Below are positions 33,033 to 45,245 of a stretch of DNA of 64,000 nucleotides, one piece after another. A program made the translations under genes and the position numbers. The notes under the pieces were generated by a model. The model was not told the origin of the DNA, made no database searches, and was given only the letters and a program-made list of their open reading frames with translations. Each line of letters starts with the position of its first letter. The stretch's first letter is position 1. The stretch comes from Dipteronia dyeriana. Lineage: Eukaryota > Streptophyta > Magnoliopsida > Sapindales > Sapindaceae. The stretch lies in NCBI GenBank assembly GCA_032871835.1, contig CM065299.1, forward strand, positions 81,535,652 to 81,599,651, written 5' to 3'.

Positions 33033-33850
33033 ATGAATTAAAATGGATTTTAATTGATATAATTTGAAAGAATTGCAATTTGCAACATTCACTCAACGGT
33101 ATACTCCATATAGCACAAATTACATGATGCTTTCCAACTATCATTTTACCTTAATGGTTAAGGGTTCGAGTCACATCATGTACAATTTTATAAGTATGTG
33201 TGAAGAGTTTTCTTTCCGGTGTTGTGATATTATACATGTTCAGTGTCAGATTTCAAATGTGAAAAGTTTTCCACTTGGTGTTGTGGGAGTATACATGTTC
33301 GGTGTCAGATTTCAAATACGGAAAGTTTTTTATTTGGTGCTATAGGAGTAGAAATTCAGGTCGAAGTGTCGCACACATAGTGTTTGTCGGGAGTAGATAT
33401 ATGAACCACTCGCAATGTTTAATTTTGACAGGTCCTGAGGCCTCGACCCATTCGGTGCCAAATTTCACCAAGAGGAAAAAAAATTGTCAGCTCAATTTGA
33501 AACATACAAATAACCAGTCACAATGGGCCTTCCATTCCAGGTGGCCTAGGCCCATTAACACTGACACTTTTGACACTTTTCTACAGACTCGTTAAATAAA
33601 AAGAATAAAAGGAGTGGCATGTCGATGTAAATCCTGTAATCAGTAATATAAAATAATAAATGAAAAGTAATTAGAGATAATATTATAATTTTAAAAAATG
33701 ATAATAATTAGCGTTGTTGTAATCCACACCCAAAAATACAATGAAATGAACCCCACTGTTTTCCTTAATCCTCGGCATTTTTCTATTTAAAAAGATGGTT
33801 ACATTTAAAGAAACAAAGTAAAAGAAGCAACCAGAGAGACGAAGAAAGCA
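33033..33850. other. Spacer with a 59-bp repeat, upstream of the ATG18-type gene
   Basis: 33180-33350 contains about 2.7 copies of a 59-bp repeat (TACATGTTC.GTGTCAGATTTC at 33233 and 33292, followed by A.GGTGTTGTG-like words). The rest is AT-rich. The right end, before the leader at about 33850-34326, should hold the promoter. A purine-rich leader with ACACACACAGACAGAGAGAG (33967-33986) and two A-runs at 34117-34143 precedes the start codon. Confidence 0.5.
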
Positions 33851-34326
33851 TACAGACACCGCTGTAAATTTCAAAACACTCGATTTTTACTTGCGAGTTG
33901 CGAGAGAACAAGTCACATTTACACCGTCCAAACAACAGGAGGCGGAGGAGTCTTGGTGAGGAAGCACACACACAGACAGAGAGAGAAAGCGAAAGAAGAA
34001 AAGAAAAGAAACAATAAAACAAGTGAAGAAAAAGTTGAGAGAGAGAAGTTCTTCAAGAGGTTTCGAAGTCAAAGCGTAGTTTAGCAACTTTATTTTTTTC
34101 TTGTTGGAAGAGAAAAAACAAAAAAAAAAACAAAAAAAAAAAACTAGAAAAAGGAAGCGATTACGGTTGAAGAAGAGATTTGTTTTGATCGGGTAGATAA
34201 ACGGATGATATATCCGATCGTGAGCGATCGGAGGAGATGCTCGTCTCTGACGGCTGTGGCGGTGGAGGGAGGAGGTGGTGGTGAGGAGGAGGTGGTGGGG
34301 GAGGAGAGGAGGTTATTAGGTGGAGG

Positions 34327-37300
34327 ATGAAGAAAGGTAAGGGGAGGAACAATGGCTTGTTGCCGAATTCGTTGAGGATTATATCGTCTTGTTTGAAAAC
34401 TGTTTCAACGAATGCTAGCACTGTTGCTTCTACTGTTCGCTCTGCTGGTGCATCCGTCGCTGCTTCTATTTCTACTTCTTCCGAAGATCACAAAGATCAA
34501 GTAATTTTTCCGTTCTTCAGTTTCGATCAAGTTCACTGTCTTAATTGGAAAGAAAAATGAAAACCAAAAGGATTAAAATTGGACTTGATTGTACGGTTTC
34601 CATAACTCATTTCTCAGTTTTGTTAAAACTGTATGTTTGAGCTTAGTTTTGCGTACTGGAGAGACTCTGTAATTGGATGAACTTACAAATTATATATGTG
34701 CATATTAGGAAAAACTGAATTTAAACCTCATTAAATACCACTTGATTCCAGCTAATTTATTTGATCTAGGGGTTTTACTCTTTTCTCATTATGATAAACT
34801 GGAGTTGATGGATGTAGTGTTTTTTCCATCTTTGCATTACACAATCCATATATCGAGTAGAATGTAGTAAAATTTTACTTTGATGAGCTTTAGCATGCAT
34901 ATATCAATTCACTATCTTGAACATTTTGTTTTCAATTATGCTTTTTTTTTCCTTAAAAAAAATAATTAGTTTTTCATGGTTTGGCTCTATTGGCCTCGAT
35001 GTTGATTTACAAGTAAATGGAAATTAAAAGAGATGTGCTCTAATGAAGAAACCTTCACATTTCATATAAAACAGAAGGTTCGGTAATAAGGTTGACATAT
35101 GACTACATCTCAATGGGGAACTTAATGAGATTACATTGTAGAGATGTTTCAAGGGGTTTATTTCCTAATAATTGGATGACATGCTGTTGACTGGATATGT
35201 CCAGACATTTTTTCATATTATCTTGTTACTGGATTGGTATTGTTGTTAATTGTTATTTTCAGAAATTGTGCCTAAATGTAGACACATGGATTCTAGTCAC
35301 ACTGACTCATTATGCATATGGAAGTGATGAGTTTGTAAATTAAATTAAATTAAATTGATATTAATTATACGAGCTATAAGCTTAAATTTGTGAGCAAGAC
35401 TCTCTATGAGTACTTTTGTTGCATTATTTTCTATTGAGTAATGCTAGATATCACACCTAAAATAACAATTTTTTCATCACAACACGTGGCAGTTGAGGTG
35501 TCAATTTGTGAGTGGATACACATTAATAATGATTTATCTCACTTTTCTATGTTTCTACACACCAATCGTCACATCAACTGCTATATGTGTTGTGATGGAA
35601 AAGTTGTGATATCTAGCATTACTCTTTTCTATTCTTATTTTTATCTAGAATTATGTGCTGATCACAATGTTCTTGACCTCCATTTTTATGCAAATATTCT
35701 TTTTTTTTTTTGGGTTCATTTTACCTTTCAATTTGTAGATTCACTTGAAATTGACTTGATGTGTATTCTTTCCCCTTGATGTGGACTTGGTAAATTCTCA
35801 ATCAAATTTTTTAATCTGTTAAGACTTCTATTATCCTGCAACCTGCAGGGTTAGATTGCTAATCCTTTTGTTATTCACCCTCTACCATTAATATTTTTGG
35901 ACATCATGTTTAATATACTGGACTTTAACTTTTATTGATGACAGGTAACATGGGCTGGATTTGACCATCTGGAGCTTGTTCCATCTGTCTTCAAACATGT
36001 TCTCTTACTTGGTTATCAAAATGGCTTTCAAGTCCTTGATGTGGAGGATGCCTCTAACTTCAGTGAACTTGTTTCGAAGCGTGATGGTCCGGTATCATTC
36101 TTACAGATGCAGCCCTTACCTGCGAAGTCTGATGGCCATGAAGGATTCAAAACATTACATCCCTTCCTACTGGTTGTTTCCGGGGAAGACAACAATAGTT
36201 CAAGCCTGGGTCAAAATCGTGGCCATCTGGGTGGGGTCAGAGATGGTAACTTGGAGTCTCAGTCAGGAAACTGTGTCAATTCTCCTACAGCTGTTCAGTT
36301 CTATTCCTTTAAGTCTCACTGTTATGAGCATGTGCTGAGATTCCGCTCATCTGTGTCCATGGTTAGGTGCAGTCCACGGATTGTAGCTGTGGGTCTTGCC
36401 ACACAGGTTAGTGTCAGCCTCAGTGTATCATATTTAGAATGGGATAAAACTTAATATTTTTTTAATTTACCATCTACACAGATATTAAAGCACGTTGATA
36501 TTTAAATGTGCATAGGTAGAGGTGGGAGGTAGAGATCATTAAAATTGATGTTGAATTTCCTTGACGTAGGCTTATCGATTTCTATTGCTCATCCTATGGT
36601 TTTATTTGGAAGTCCAAGTTTCAATGTAGATCATTCTGTCAGCAAGAGGCCCTTTTCTAATAATTATGTAGATCTATCGGCCTGAATAATAACTAAACAA
36701 GTAGTTCTTATCTATGTTAGTTGTGGCACTATCATGGTACATACCTACAGAAGGTCATGACATTTATTGCAAGGCATTTTGAGCTTTTCATGAGAATAAG
36801 TTCCTTGGTGGTGTTCTGAATTTCGTCACTGATATGCTTGATATATGGTTGCAGATATACTGTTTTGATGCTCTCACTCTCGAGAATAAATTCAGCGTTC
36901 TCACCTATCCTGTTCCCCAGTTAGCAGGACAAGGAGCCGTTGGGGTTAATGTTGGTTATGGTCCATTGGCTGTGGGTCCTAGGTGGTTAGCTTATGCTTC
37001 CAACAACCCAGTGTTGTCAAACTCAGGACGCTTAAGCCCACAAAACCTTACACCTCCAGTTGTTAGTCCATCAACGTCCCCAGGTGGCAGTAGTTTGGTA
37101 GCTCGGTATGCAATGGAGTCTAGTAAACAGTTAGCTACTGGCCTAATGAACCTAGGGGACATGGGATATAAAACTTTGTCAAAGTACTGTCAGGAGCTGC
37201 TTCCTGATGGATCTAATTCTCCAGTATCACCAAACTCATCCTGGAAAGTTGGTAGACACACTGGAGCAGATATGGACAACGCAGGAATGGTTGGTTTTGC

Positions 37301-40300
37301 ACTCAGTTTGAAATTTTATTACTCTGTTATATTCTGATTATTGGATTGGAACCGTTGAAAAGGAAAAAATAAATAAAATAAAAAGAAATAAAGAAATGAG
37401 ATACTTATGGGCTAAATGATTTTATTGTATGCGAGTAAGATTTTACTGTATTGATTTATTGACTGTTGTCATTTGAACTGGTTATTGTAGGTTGTTGTCA
37501 AAGATTTTGTTTCCCGAGCAGTTATATCGCAATTTAAAGCTCATACCAGCCCATTATCTGCTTTATGTTTCGACCCTAGTGGGACACTTTTGGTTACTGC
37601 CTCTGTATATGGGAACAACATCAACATCTTCCGAATAATGCCATCTTGCATGCGAAGTGGATCAGGCAATCAAAGTTATAACTGGAGTTCTTCTCATGTG
37701 CATCTTTACAAGTTGCATCGTGGAATAACATCAGCTGTTAGTATATATCTAGTTTGAAAACTTTTAACCTTTTTTTTTTCATTTTTCCTTTTGAGGATTG
37801 AATTCACTCATTTTTGCATGTTTGTTTACTTGACAGATGATCCAGGACATTTGCTTTAGTCATTACAGCCAATGGATTGCAATTGTTTCATCTAAGGGCA
37901 CTTGCCATGTTTTTGTTTTGTCACCTTTTGGTGGCGATTCTGGGTTTCAGGCTTCTAATTCTCATGGTGAAGAGCCATTCCTATTTCCAGTTTTGTCTCA
38001 ACCTTGGTGGTCTACCTCATCTGGCATCATTGATCAGCAATGTTTGCCACCCCCACCACCTGTTGCCCTCTCTGTGGTGAGCAGGATAAAATATAGTAGT
38101 TTTGGATGGCTTAACACAGTAAGCAATGCTGCTGCACCTTCTACAGGGAAGGTTTTTGTGCCATCTGGTGCTGTTGCTGCTGTTTTCCATAATACTATAT
38201 TTCACCGTCTTCAGCATGTTAACCCCAGAGCCAATTCCTTGGAACATCTTTTGGTTTATACTCCATCAGGTCATGTAGTTCAGCATGAGCTTCTGCCATC
38301 AATTGGTATGGAACTGAGTGACAGCAGTTCAAGAATTCGGACAGCTTCTTTGGCTCACATACAGGAGGATGACTTACGAGTGAGAGTTGATCCCGTACAA
38401 TGGTGGGATGTATGTAGGCGATCAGATTGGCCAGAAAGAGAAGAATCTTATTCCGAGGCCACTTGTAACGGACAAGATGCTACCGAAACAGTTCAAAATA
38501 AATCAGATTGTGAGGATAATTATGGAATGGGTTTTCTGGACATTAATGACTGTGTGGGGGGAAAAGCAACTTTAAAGACTTACTCTGTCAAGCCCCATGA
38601 TAGATTCCATTGGTACTTATCCAATGCAGAGGTGCAGGTCATCTCTCAGAGGTTACCAATTTGGCAAAAATCTAAGGTATTTATTGTGTTGAAGTTGCAA
38701 TGCCTACAATTCTGTGCTATATATTTGCTTTGATTTATTCCTTCATTTTTCTAGATTTCTTTCTTTATGATGGATTCTCCAAGAGTTAATAATTGTGCTG
38801 GTGGAGAGTTTGAGATTGAAGAGGTCCCCATTCAAGAGGTTGAAATCAGACAAAAAGAATTGTTGCCAGTATTTGATCATTTTCGTAGCATCAAATCAAG
38901 ATGGAATAACAGGTGATTAGCAGTTTATTTATATCATTTTGAGATGTTGATATCTATTTCTTGGAAGAGTTTCTGGTTAAGATTGATTGGCGCTTATAGT
39001 GTTGCTTGTAGACTATGGTTGCTGTAAAATTTTACTGGAAGGACTTGCAAAGTAGCCCTTTCAATAAGCATTAAGCATTATTAAGCTTCAATTTATTTGA
39101 GAATTTATATGCTGGGGAGTTGAAGTATCATTTGTTATTGTTGCCCAAATGGTTAGGAAAGGATATTTGTTTTTCTGGTATTGTTGGAATTGGGGAATTA
39201 TTTTTTATTTTGTTACTGTTTCTGAAACTATGGTAGATTCCACTTTAAGGAAGCACAGTTTTATTACAAATTTGAGGAAAAGAATATTTAATTCTCTATC
39301 ATATGGTTTTAGTAGATTCAGTATGAAACTATTTTTATTTGGGTCGACTTGGATTCTTCTTTATGTAACTACCTAATCCGCTGGCAAAGCATTGATTCAA
39401 TGCTTTGTTGAGTCAAATTCTTCTGATGTTACAGCTTCAGGATACTTCGATGTGAGATCTAATTTACAGGTCTACGTCTCCGATGTTATGCATGCAACTT
39501 ATGGCTACAAGAGTTTGTTTAATGGCTTTTGTTTGTGCTAACTTTAAAAAGACTTATTGCTGATACGAAGCAGCTCGTTATATCTCTGACACATGAATAA
39601 TAAATATTATTATTCATAAACCTAATAACTTTTTTCTATCTGGGGTGAATGCATGCACACTCATTTTCTTACATGCTTGCCTGCACATCTTTTCTCTGCT
39701 TTGCTTTTAAATTTTTTCTAGTGTCTTTGTGGTATTTTTCTTTAGGGGTCCTGCTGGGGAGAAGTGTTCTCATCCTTTGTCTCCCGAACCTTATCAAGCT
39801 GAAGACAAGATCACACAAGAGACTATCATTTGTCACTCAAAGCCAGCATCACTTAGCTCTACTGAAAGCTCTGAAGGGGGTAAGTCCATTAGATGTATAA
39901 ATTTTCATCTGTCTACCTTCTAAAGACAATATGCTCTGGAGTTATATTTCGGAAGAAGAGAATTTAGAATATGATATATTGATATTAGAATCCCTTGTCA
40001 ATTTTTTCCTCGTGCTGCAAAAGATTAGCATTAACTGGTGATATAATTCTTTGGGTAAATGCTGAAACTTTGTATTTGCATTTGTAGTTGAAAAAAGCCT
40101 TTTTTCAGGGAAATACTGTATATATATATATATATACTAATTGGTTTATGCAATCATTTGTTACTATGACAATTTGTTTCTGTGTATTTGCTGTGAGTAG
40201 TGACAATTTGTGCCCACATGATTTTGGGCTATTGAAGTTAATGTGGTGATATGTCTTTTCTGGTTCATGATCATGGTGAAATTGTTTTAGTGTGGGACTG

Positions 40301-40982
40301 ATTTTATGTTTTAAATTTCCATCAGGTTCCTCAAGGAGAATTGAGAATCTGCTTGATTTGGAACAAGTGAGTAATGAGAAGTCTTATGTACCCTCTGGCC
40401 ACACTCTGAATGAGATTTACCTTGGAAGACGAGAGAGTACCATGATCGAACCATCCTCACTGGATAAAAAATCCTTAGACTTTGTATCTTCTCCAACTAT
40501 ACAATCAAAAAATGTTATATCTCATGTTAACAACAGCATTCCAAAGGGCTATCCTCTTTTAGAGTGTAACTCACCTTCTTCAGGAACGAACACTTGTGGG
40601 GTTGATGATATGCCGTTGAGTAATGGCCATTACGATTCACATATGGACATTCTTGTGGACGGGCCAGCCCTCCCTTCAGTAGAGAAGCCTGTAAATTTCA
40701 GGTTGTTTTTGCAAGAGGAGCATTGTAAAGTATCGGAGCAAGATGAGTGTCGCAAGTCAACTGAAGTTATAAATGATGATGTTGACAGTAGCAGTAGCCA
40801 CTGTGGTAGGGCAAAACTTGAAGAGGATGAGGAAAATGATGAAATGTTTGGTGGCATATTTCCCTTTTCCGAAGAAGGTAAAGTCCTGAAAATTAAGCTC
40901 TAGCAATCCCTCAATAACTATACTCTCTTTACCTCTGTTTTCTGTTAACCCTTAGCATGCGGTTCTGTTTTTTGCAGGTTGA
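34327..40982 (+). CDS. ATG18h-like: Autophagy-related WD40/BCAS3 protein, ATG18f/g/h class
   Basis: A predicted 1001-aa PROPPIN-related protein, acting at phosphoinositide-bearing autophagy membranes in the known family. Exons: 34327-34500, 35945-36406, 36855-37289, 37491-37736, 37837-38676, 38755-38912, 39746-39879, 40326-40877, 40978-40982; all introns GT-AG and in phase. The N-terminus is basic with SLRIISSCLKTVSTNAS. The WD40 part includes HVLLLGYQNGFQVLDVED, FSVLTYPVPQ and PLSALCFDPSGTLLVTAS. LHRGITSA (432-439) occupies the FRRG lipid-binding position. A BCAS3-type region follows in exons 5-6 (VDPVQWWDVCRRSDWPERE). The acidic C-terminus ends FPFSEEG. The last exon adds only 5 coding bases. 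The gene looks intact. ATG18g versus ATG18h was not resolved. Confidence 0.93.
35436..35624. mobile_element. MULE-type MITE in intron 1 of the ATG18-type gene
   Basis: Perfect 20-bp terminal inverted repeats, GAGTAATGCTAGATATCACA (35436-35455) and its complement (35605-35624), in a 189-bp element flanked by identical 9-bp duplications TTTTCTATT (35427-35435, 35625-35633). A 9-bp duplication points to Mutator-like transposition. There is no coding capacity. A 112-codon open frame across it is not a gene. Confidence 0.88.
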
Positions 40983-42851
40983 TCCGTGGAGACTGTTTGA
41001 GATTTGGCGTTCAAGGAGTAATCAATCACCTTACAAAATGTTGTAGAAAACCTGGTTCCAGGTCATTGTAAGCATGCTGATATATACTCTGTGGACGATC
41101 AAATTGCAGTGCATTGTGTCTTGTGGGTTGGCAATTGAAGCCAGCAGAGTATGTGACATCTATCTCTATCTCTCTTTCTCTTGTACATTTGTAGATGGAA
41201 AATTATAAATTCATGGATGGTGCTAGTTTTGGGACAAGTCGGTAGAAGTCAGATTTGAGTCTGCATTCCCTGTTCTTGAACATTCTGTCTCAAGCTTGTC
41301 TGTATAGTGTTGAATTATGTGTGAACTAGTTCTCTACAAGCTGTATAACAATATTCGTTTTCTCATAAGATGAGGGTGTCAAAGAAATGGAAAAGAAAAA
41401 AAAAAGATGAATTGATATTTTGTTTATTCTATGCTTTTCTCCGGTTACTGTTGCATGATATGCTTATTTCGTGTTTTCTCTTCCTTTATTGTTGATCATG
41501 ATTTGAGTGAGATCAATCCAAGTGCATTCTTTACCGATTATTATTATTTTTTAAATTTAACACTAAACAGAGTCATGAGTCTATTGGGATCAAGATGACC
41601 CAAACATCAATTTTCATAATCTTGAGGTATCTATTCCCACCTAATTGAGAGGGGGTTTCTCCGTACTTTACGATTTTATAGGTAAAAGTGTGATAATATT
41701 AGGGGTGTGTAGCGAATTAGAACTATTAGATTTACTATGATCCAATATCCGATCCAATATTACAATCCAATCGAATTTTAATGCGGAATCTGATTCAATC
41801 GTGTTTTCAAATCTCATCCAATTTCAATAGATATTATTGGATTGAATCGGATTTTATGCACTCTTAAATAATATATCGGAGTTTGAACCTGACAGTGGAG
41901 TTCCATTTTGAAGACTCCAACCACCAAGTCACTTGACACTAGCCTATTCTTTACAAATTAATTGCCATATTAGAATATACAAGTTGCTTTGTGGAGTGCT
42001 AGTCCCTAAAGGAGGGCATTGTTTACGATACAAAGATAGGGTGAGAATGAGATTGGGAGTAATCCTCTAGTTTCTTATAATAGTAAACAATTGATGCGAT
42101 GCTAATCAATCCATAAAGCAAGTGAGGAAAGTGGTGGGGGGTGTTTGTGGCCTTAAATAAATAAAATAAATGTGGTTTCTATGGTGGACAGTGGACAGGA
42201 TTCCAATCATATCAATTATCAAAACACCTCCTCAACTTATAACGGGTTTGATTGGTTGGTTGGTTCCACCGTTACAAATAACATCTGCCATTTATGTTTC
42301 CCCAGGATCATTGTCCTTTTTTCTTTCTGTCTCACATTTTTTTTCTTTAAAGCGTGTACCAAATACCAAGAGTCCAATACCACTTTTTATACTTAAAATT
42401 GATTTTTATTGATTTGATTTGGTACCTATCACTTATTCACTCACTAGTTAACTTTCTTTTCTTTTTTAAAAAGAGCATCGTCATGCTACTACAGTACTAC
42501 TTTAAAGATTGATGAGGATGATCAATATATACTATAATCTTATACTAAATAAATATTCAAACATTATTTTTCACTCTAATTCCATTACATTACTTTTATC
42601 TCTTAAGATTTTTATATTTCTTTATGTACTTGGATAATATTATCAATTAATTTCATATACCTTCGTTGCGGATTGTAAAAGTAACCAATTAATAAGAATC
42701 CAAATAGTATAATATTTAAACTTTTAATAGTTTAAAATCATATCTAATTTTAGCAAAGCTTGTGCATTTCCCTCTCATTTATTTTGGGTAAATTTTTAAT
42801 ATGATTGGTATTGGATTTTTTTTAATATAAAAATCAATTATATTATTATTA
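40983..42851. other. ATG18-type gene 3' UTR and spacer
   Basis: The 3' UTR probably covers about 40983-41400 (an A-rich run AAAAGAAAAAAAAAAG ends near 41405). 41700-41870 is a patch with repeated CCAAT/ATTGG and GAATCGGAT words starting AGGGGTGTGTAGCGAA, perhaps a small non-autonomous element whose ends I could not fix. 42000-42851 is AT-rich, with no gene supported. Confidence 0.45.
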
Positions 42852-42860
42852 TAAATAAAA

Positions 42861-44467
42861 GGGATATTAAGATTTTAGTCACTCTAGTTTACGTTTATCT
42901 GGGTTTGGTCCACTAGTTTTTGGAATTACTACATTTAGTCCTTCCGTTAGAAATACAGTAAAAATAAACATAATGGCACTGTCAGGTGTTGTAATGAAAA
43001 ATACCCTTTGAAGGTATTTGATGAAGGGCAGTTTGGTAATTTTATATTTAATTAAAAAAATTAATAATTGAAAATTAAAAAATTGATTTAATAAAAAAAA
43101 TAAAAATATCTCTTTCATACCACGTCTCTCTCTCTTACACACAATCACCAGATTCACCACCATTCTTCATCATCTACACCACCACCAGTCAACCATTCAT
43201 CATCACCAACAAAATTAAACCCAGAACCCACCGAACCCAGAACTTTTATTCATTATCACCAGTGCCGATCACACCATAACCCAACTAGATTTCTTCTCTT
43301 CCAAACCCAGACTTCTCAACCCAAGCCTAGATTTCTTCTCTTCTTGCAACACAAAACCACCACCAAATCCACACCCAAACCACCACCAAACCATAAAAAA
43401 ATCATCACTCATTAGCTCCACCACCACTCTGCAACACCATTCATTAGAACTAACACCAACCACCACAAAACTGAACCCTAAATCCAAAGAAAAAAATCTG
43501 TGTTTTTTCCCAAATCCAAACAAACCAACCACCACAAACCTGAACCCCACCAAACCCACCTCGTGTCCTCACCGAAACCACAGTCAATCTCCAAAAAATC
43601 AACACAGACCATCCACACCATTAATGGCCAAAAATCGAATCCCTAAATTCAACCACCACCACCAGCAACCACCCCTACCAGTAACGACCACCACCATCGT
43701 CGATCACTTCTCGTCGATCACTTCTCAATAGAGAAGATCGACACTCGAATCATCAGCGATGGCCAACCATATTGGCGAATCGAGAGAGAGAGAGAGAATA
43801 GAGAGACTTTAGAGAGAGAGAGAGAAGCATGAGAGAAATAAGAGAGTTGATCTCCTCTCAACGGAAGAGATCGGCGCTTCTCACCAGCGACGAGATAAAG
43901 ACGAGAGAGAGAGTTCAGAGAGATGAGAAAGAGAGAGAGAGAGAGAGATAACAGATGATGAAGAGAGGAGAGAGAGAGAAATAAGATGATTAATAAATTT
44001 AAATTTAATCGATTTTATTTTATTTGTTAATTTAATTTAATTTATTAATTTAAATCATTTAATATATGTATATTATATTATTTTAAATTTTAAATTTATT
44101 TATTTAATTAAATTTATCCATTTAAATGTATTTAATATATATATATTTATTTAATTTTTTAATTTCTAATATTTATTATTTTCAAATATTATTTTAATTA
44201 TTTGTAATATTATTTTTTTTATTTAAAAATTTGCATTATTAAATGTCATTTTTACCCTTGTTCCAAACAAGCTTTAAGAAGCATTAATCGAATTTCCCAT
44301 AATACCCCTTTGATTTAACGGAAGTCAACGAAAAATAAACGGAATTGGACGGTAAGGACTTGATTATGTATTGTCAGAGAACTAGTGGACTGAATTAAGT
44401 AATTCAAAAAACTAGTGGACTAAACCCAGATAAACGCAAACTAGAGGGACTAAAATCATAATAACCC
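42861..44467. mobile_element. MULE-like non-autonomous element with long TIRs and 9-bp TSD
   Basis: The outer ~75 bp on each side are inverted repeats: left GATTTTAGTCACTCTAGTTT, TATCTGGGTTTGGTCCACTA; right (inverted) GATTTTAGTCCCTCTAGTTT, TATCTGGGTTTAGTCCACTA. The perfect 9-bp TSD is TAAATAAAA (42852-42860 and 44468-44476). A second pair of less similar subterminal blocks carries CCGTTA/TAACGG. No transposase is seen. The interior 43130-43780 is rich in CCACCA words, followed by AG microsatellites (43780-43990), then AT-rich sequence. The minus-strand open frame 43559-43269 is low-complexity and not called. Confidence 0.88.
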
Positions 44468-44476
44468 TAAATAAAA

Positions 44477-45240
44477 TCAATCATTTTTTGAATAAAAAAA
44501 TGAATGTCCTTTAGGTTAGTCCAAATTACAGAGGAATCTAAGCTTCCGTCATGTAGCTATTTTTCAGTCCGATTTTGTTTTTGTTTTTGTTTTTCAAAAA
44601 TGATTTCGAATTCACATTGGTTAACCGGTTTTCATTTTATTTTTAAAAATTAAAAAACAAAATGAAAAATTATACCAGTGTTAATAGTGATATATTTGAA
44701 AAACATAAAATATTTACTTTTGTTTTTATTTTTGTTTTATTTTAAATTACAATATTTTTTTTTTGTTTTTTCTCTTCACCATTCATATCTTCTTTCTCCC
44801 TCATCTTCTCTCTTCTCATTTTTATCTTCTTTCTTCCCCATATTCTCTCTTCTTGTTGTGGTCTTCTTCTTTTTCTTATTTTTCTTCTTCAGCTCGCCGA
44901 TGCTGCTGATCTTCTTCTTCTTCTTCTTCTGATTGCCTTCTCTTCCTCCTTCTCCTTCTCCTTCTCCTTCTTCTTCTCCTTCTCCTTCTCCTTCTCCTTC
45001 TTCTTCTTCATCATCATCATCATCTGATCTTCTTCTTTTTTGTCGGATCTTATTCTTCTTCACTGTGCCCAGATCCACGACTCTCTCATTGTTTTTTTTT
45101 TCTCTTAATTTTTTATTTTTAAAAGATTTCAGACAATTTATATTTAATCAAAAAAATTATAATTTATAATTTATAATTAATGTGATTTCCTTGAAATAAA
45201 AAATCATTTTAAATAAAATATTTAATCACATTGTTTTTAG
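44477..45240. other. AT-rich and CTT-rich low-complexity sequence
   Basis: 44570-44760 has GTTTTT repeats. 44850-45030 is a CTTCTT/CTCCTT array, whose minus strand reads as poly-Glu/Lys and is not a gene. Similar GTTTTT/TTCATT text lies at 47870-48015 right of the first solo LTR, so both flanks may belong to one older element split by the LTR insertion. No TIR was proved. Confidence 0.5.
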
Positions 45241-45245
45241 GTTAT

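Noticed and set aside
44776..45078. Minus-strand frame rich in Glu, Gly and Lys
   Set aside because: It is the translation of a CTT/CTCCTT microsatellite; there is no non-repetitive protein sequence.
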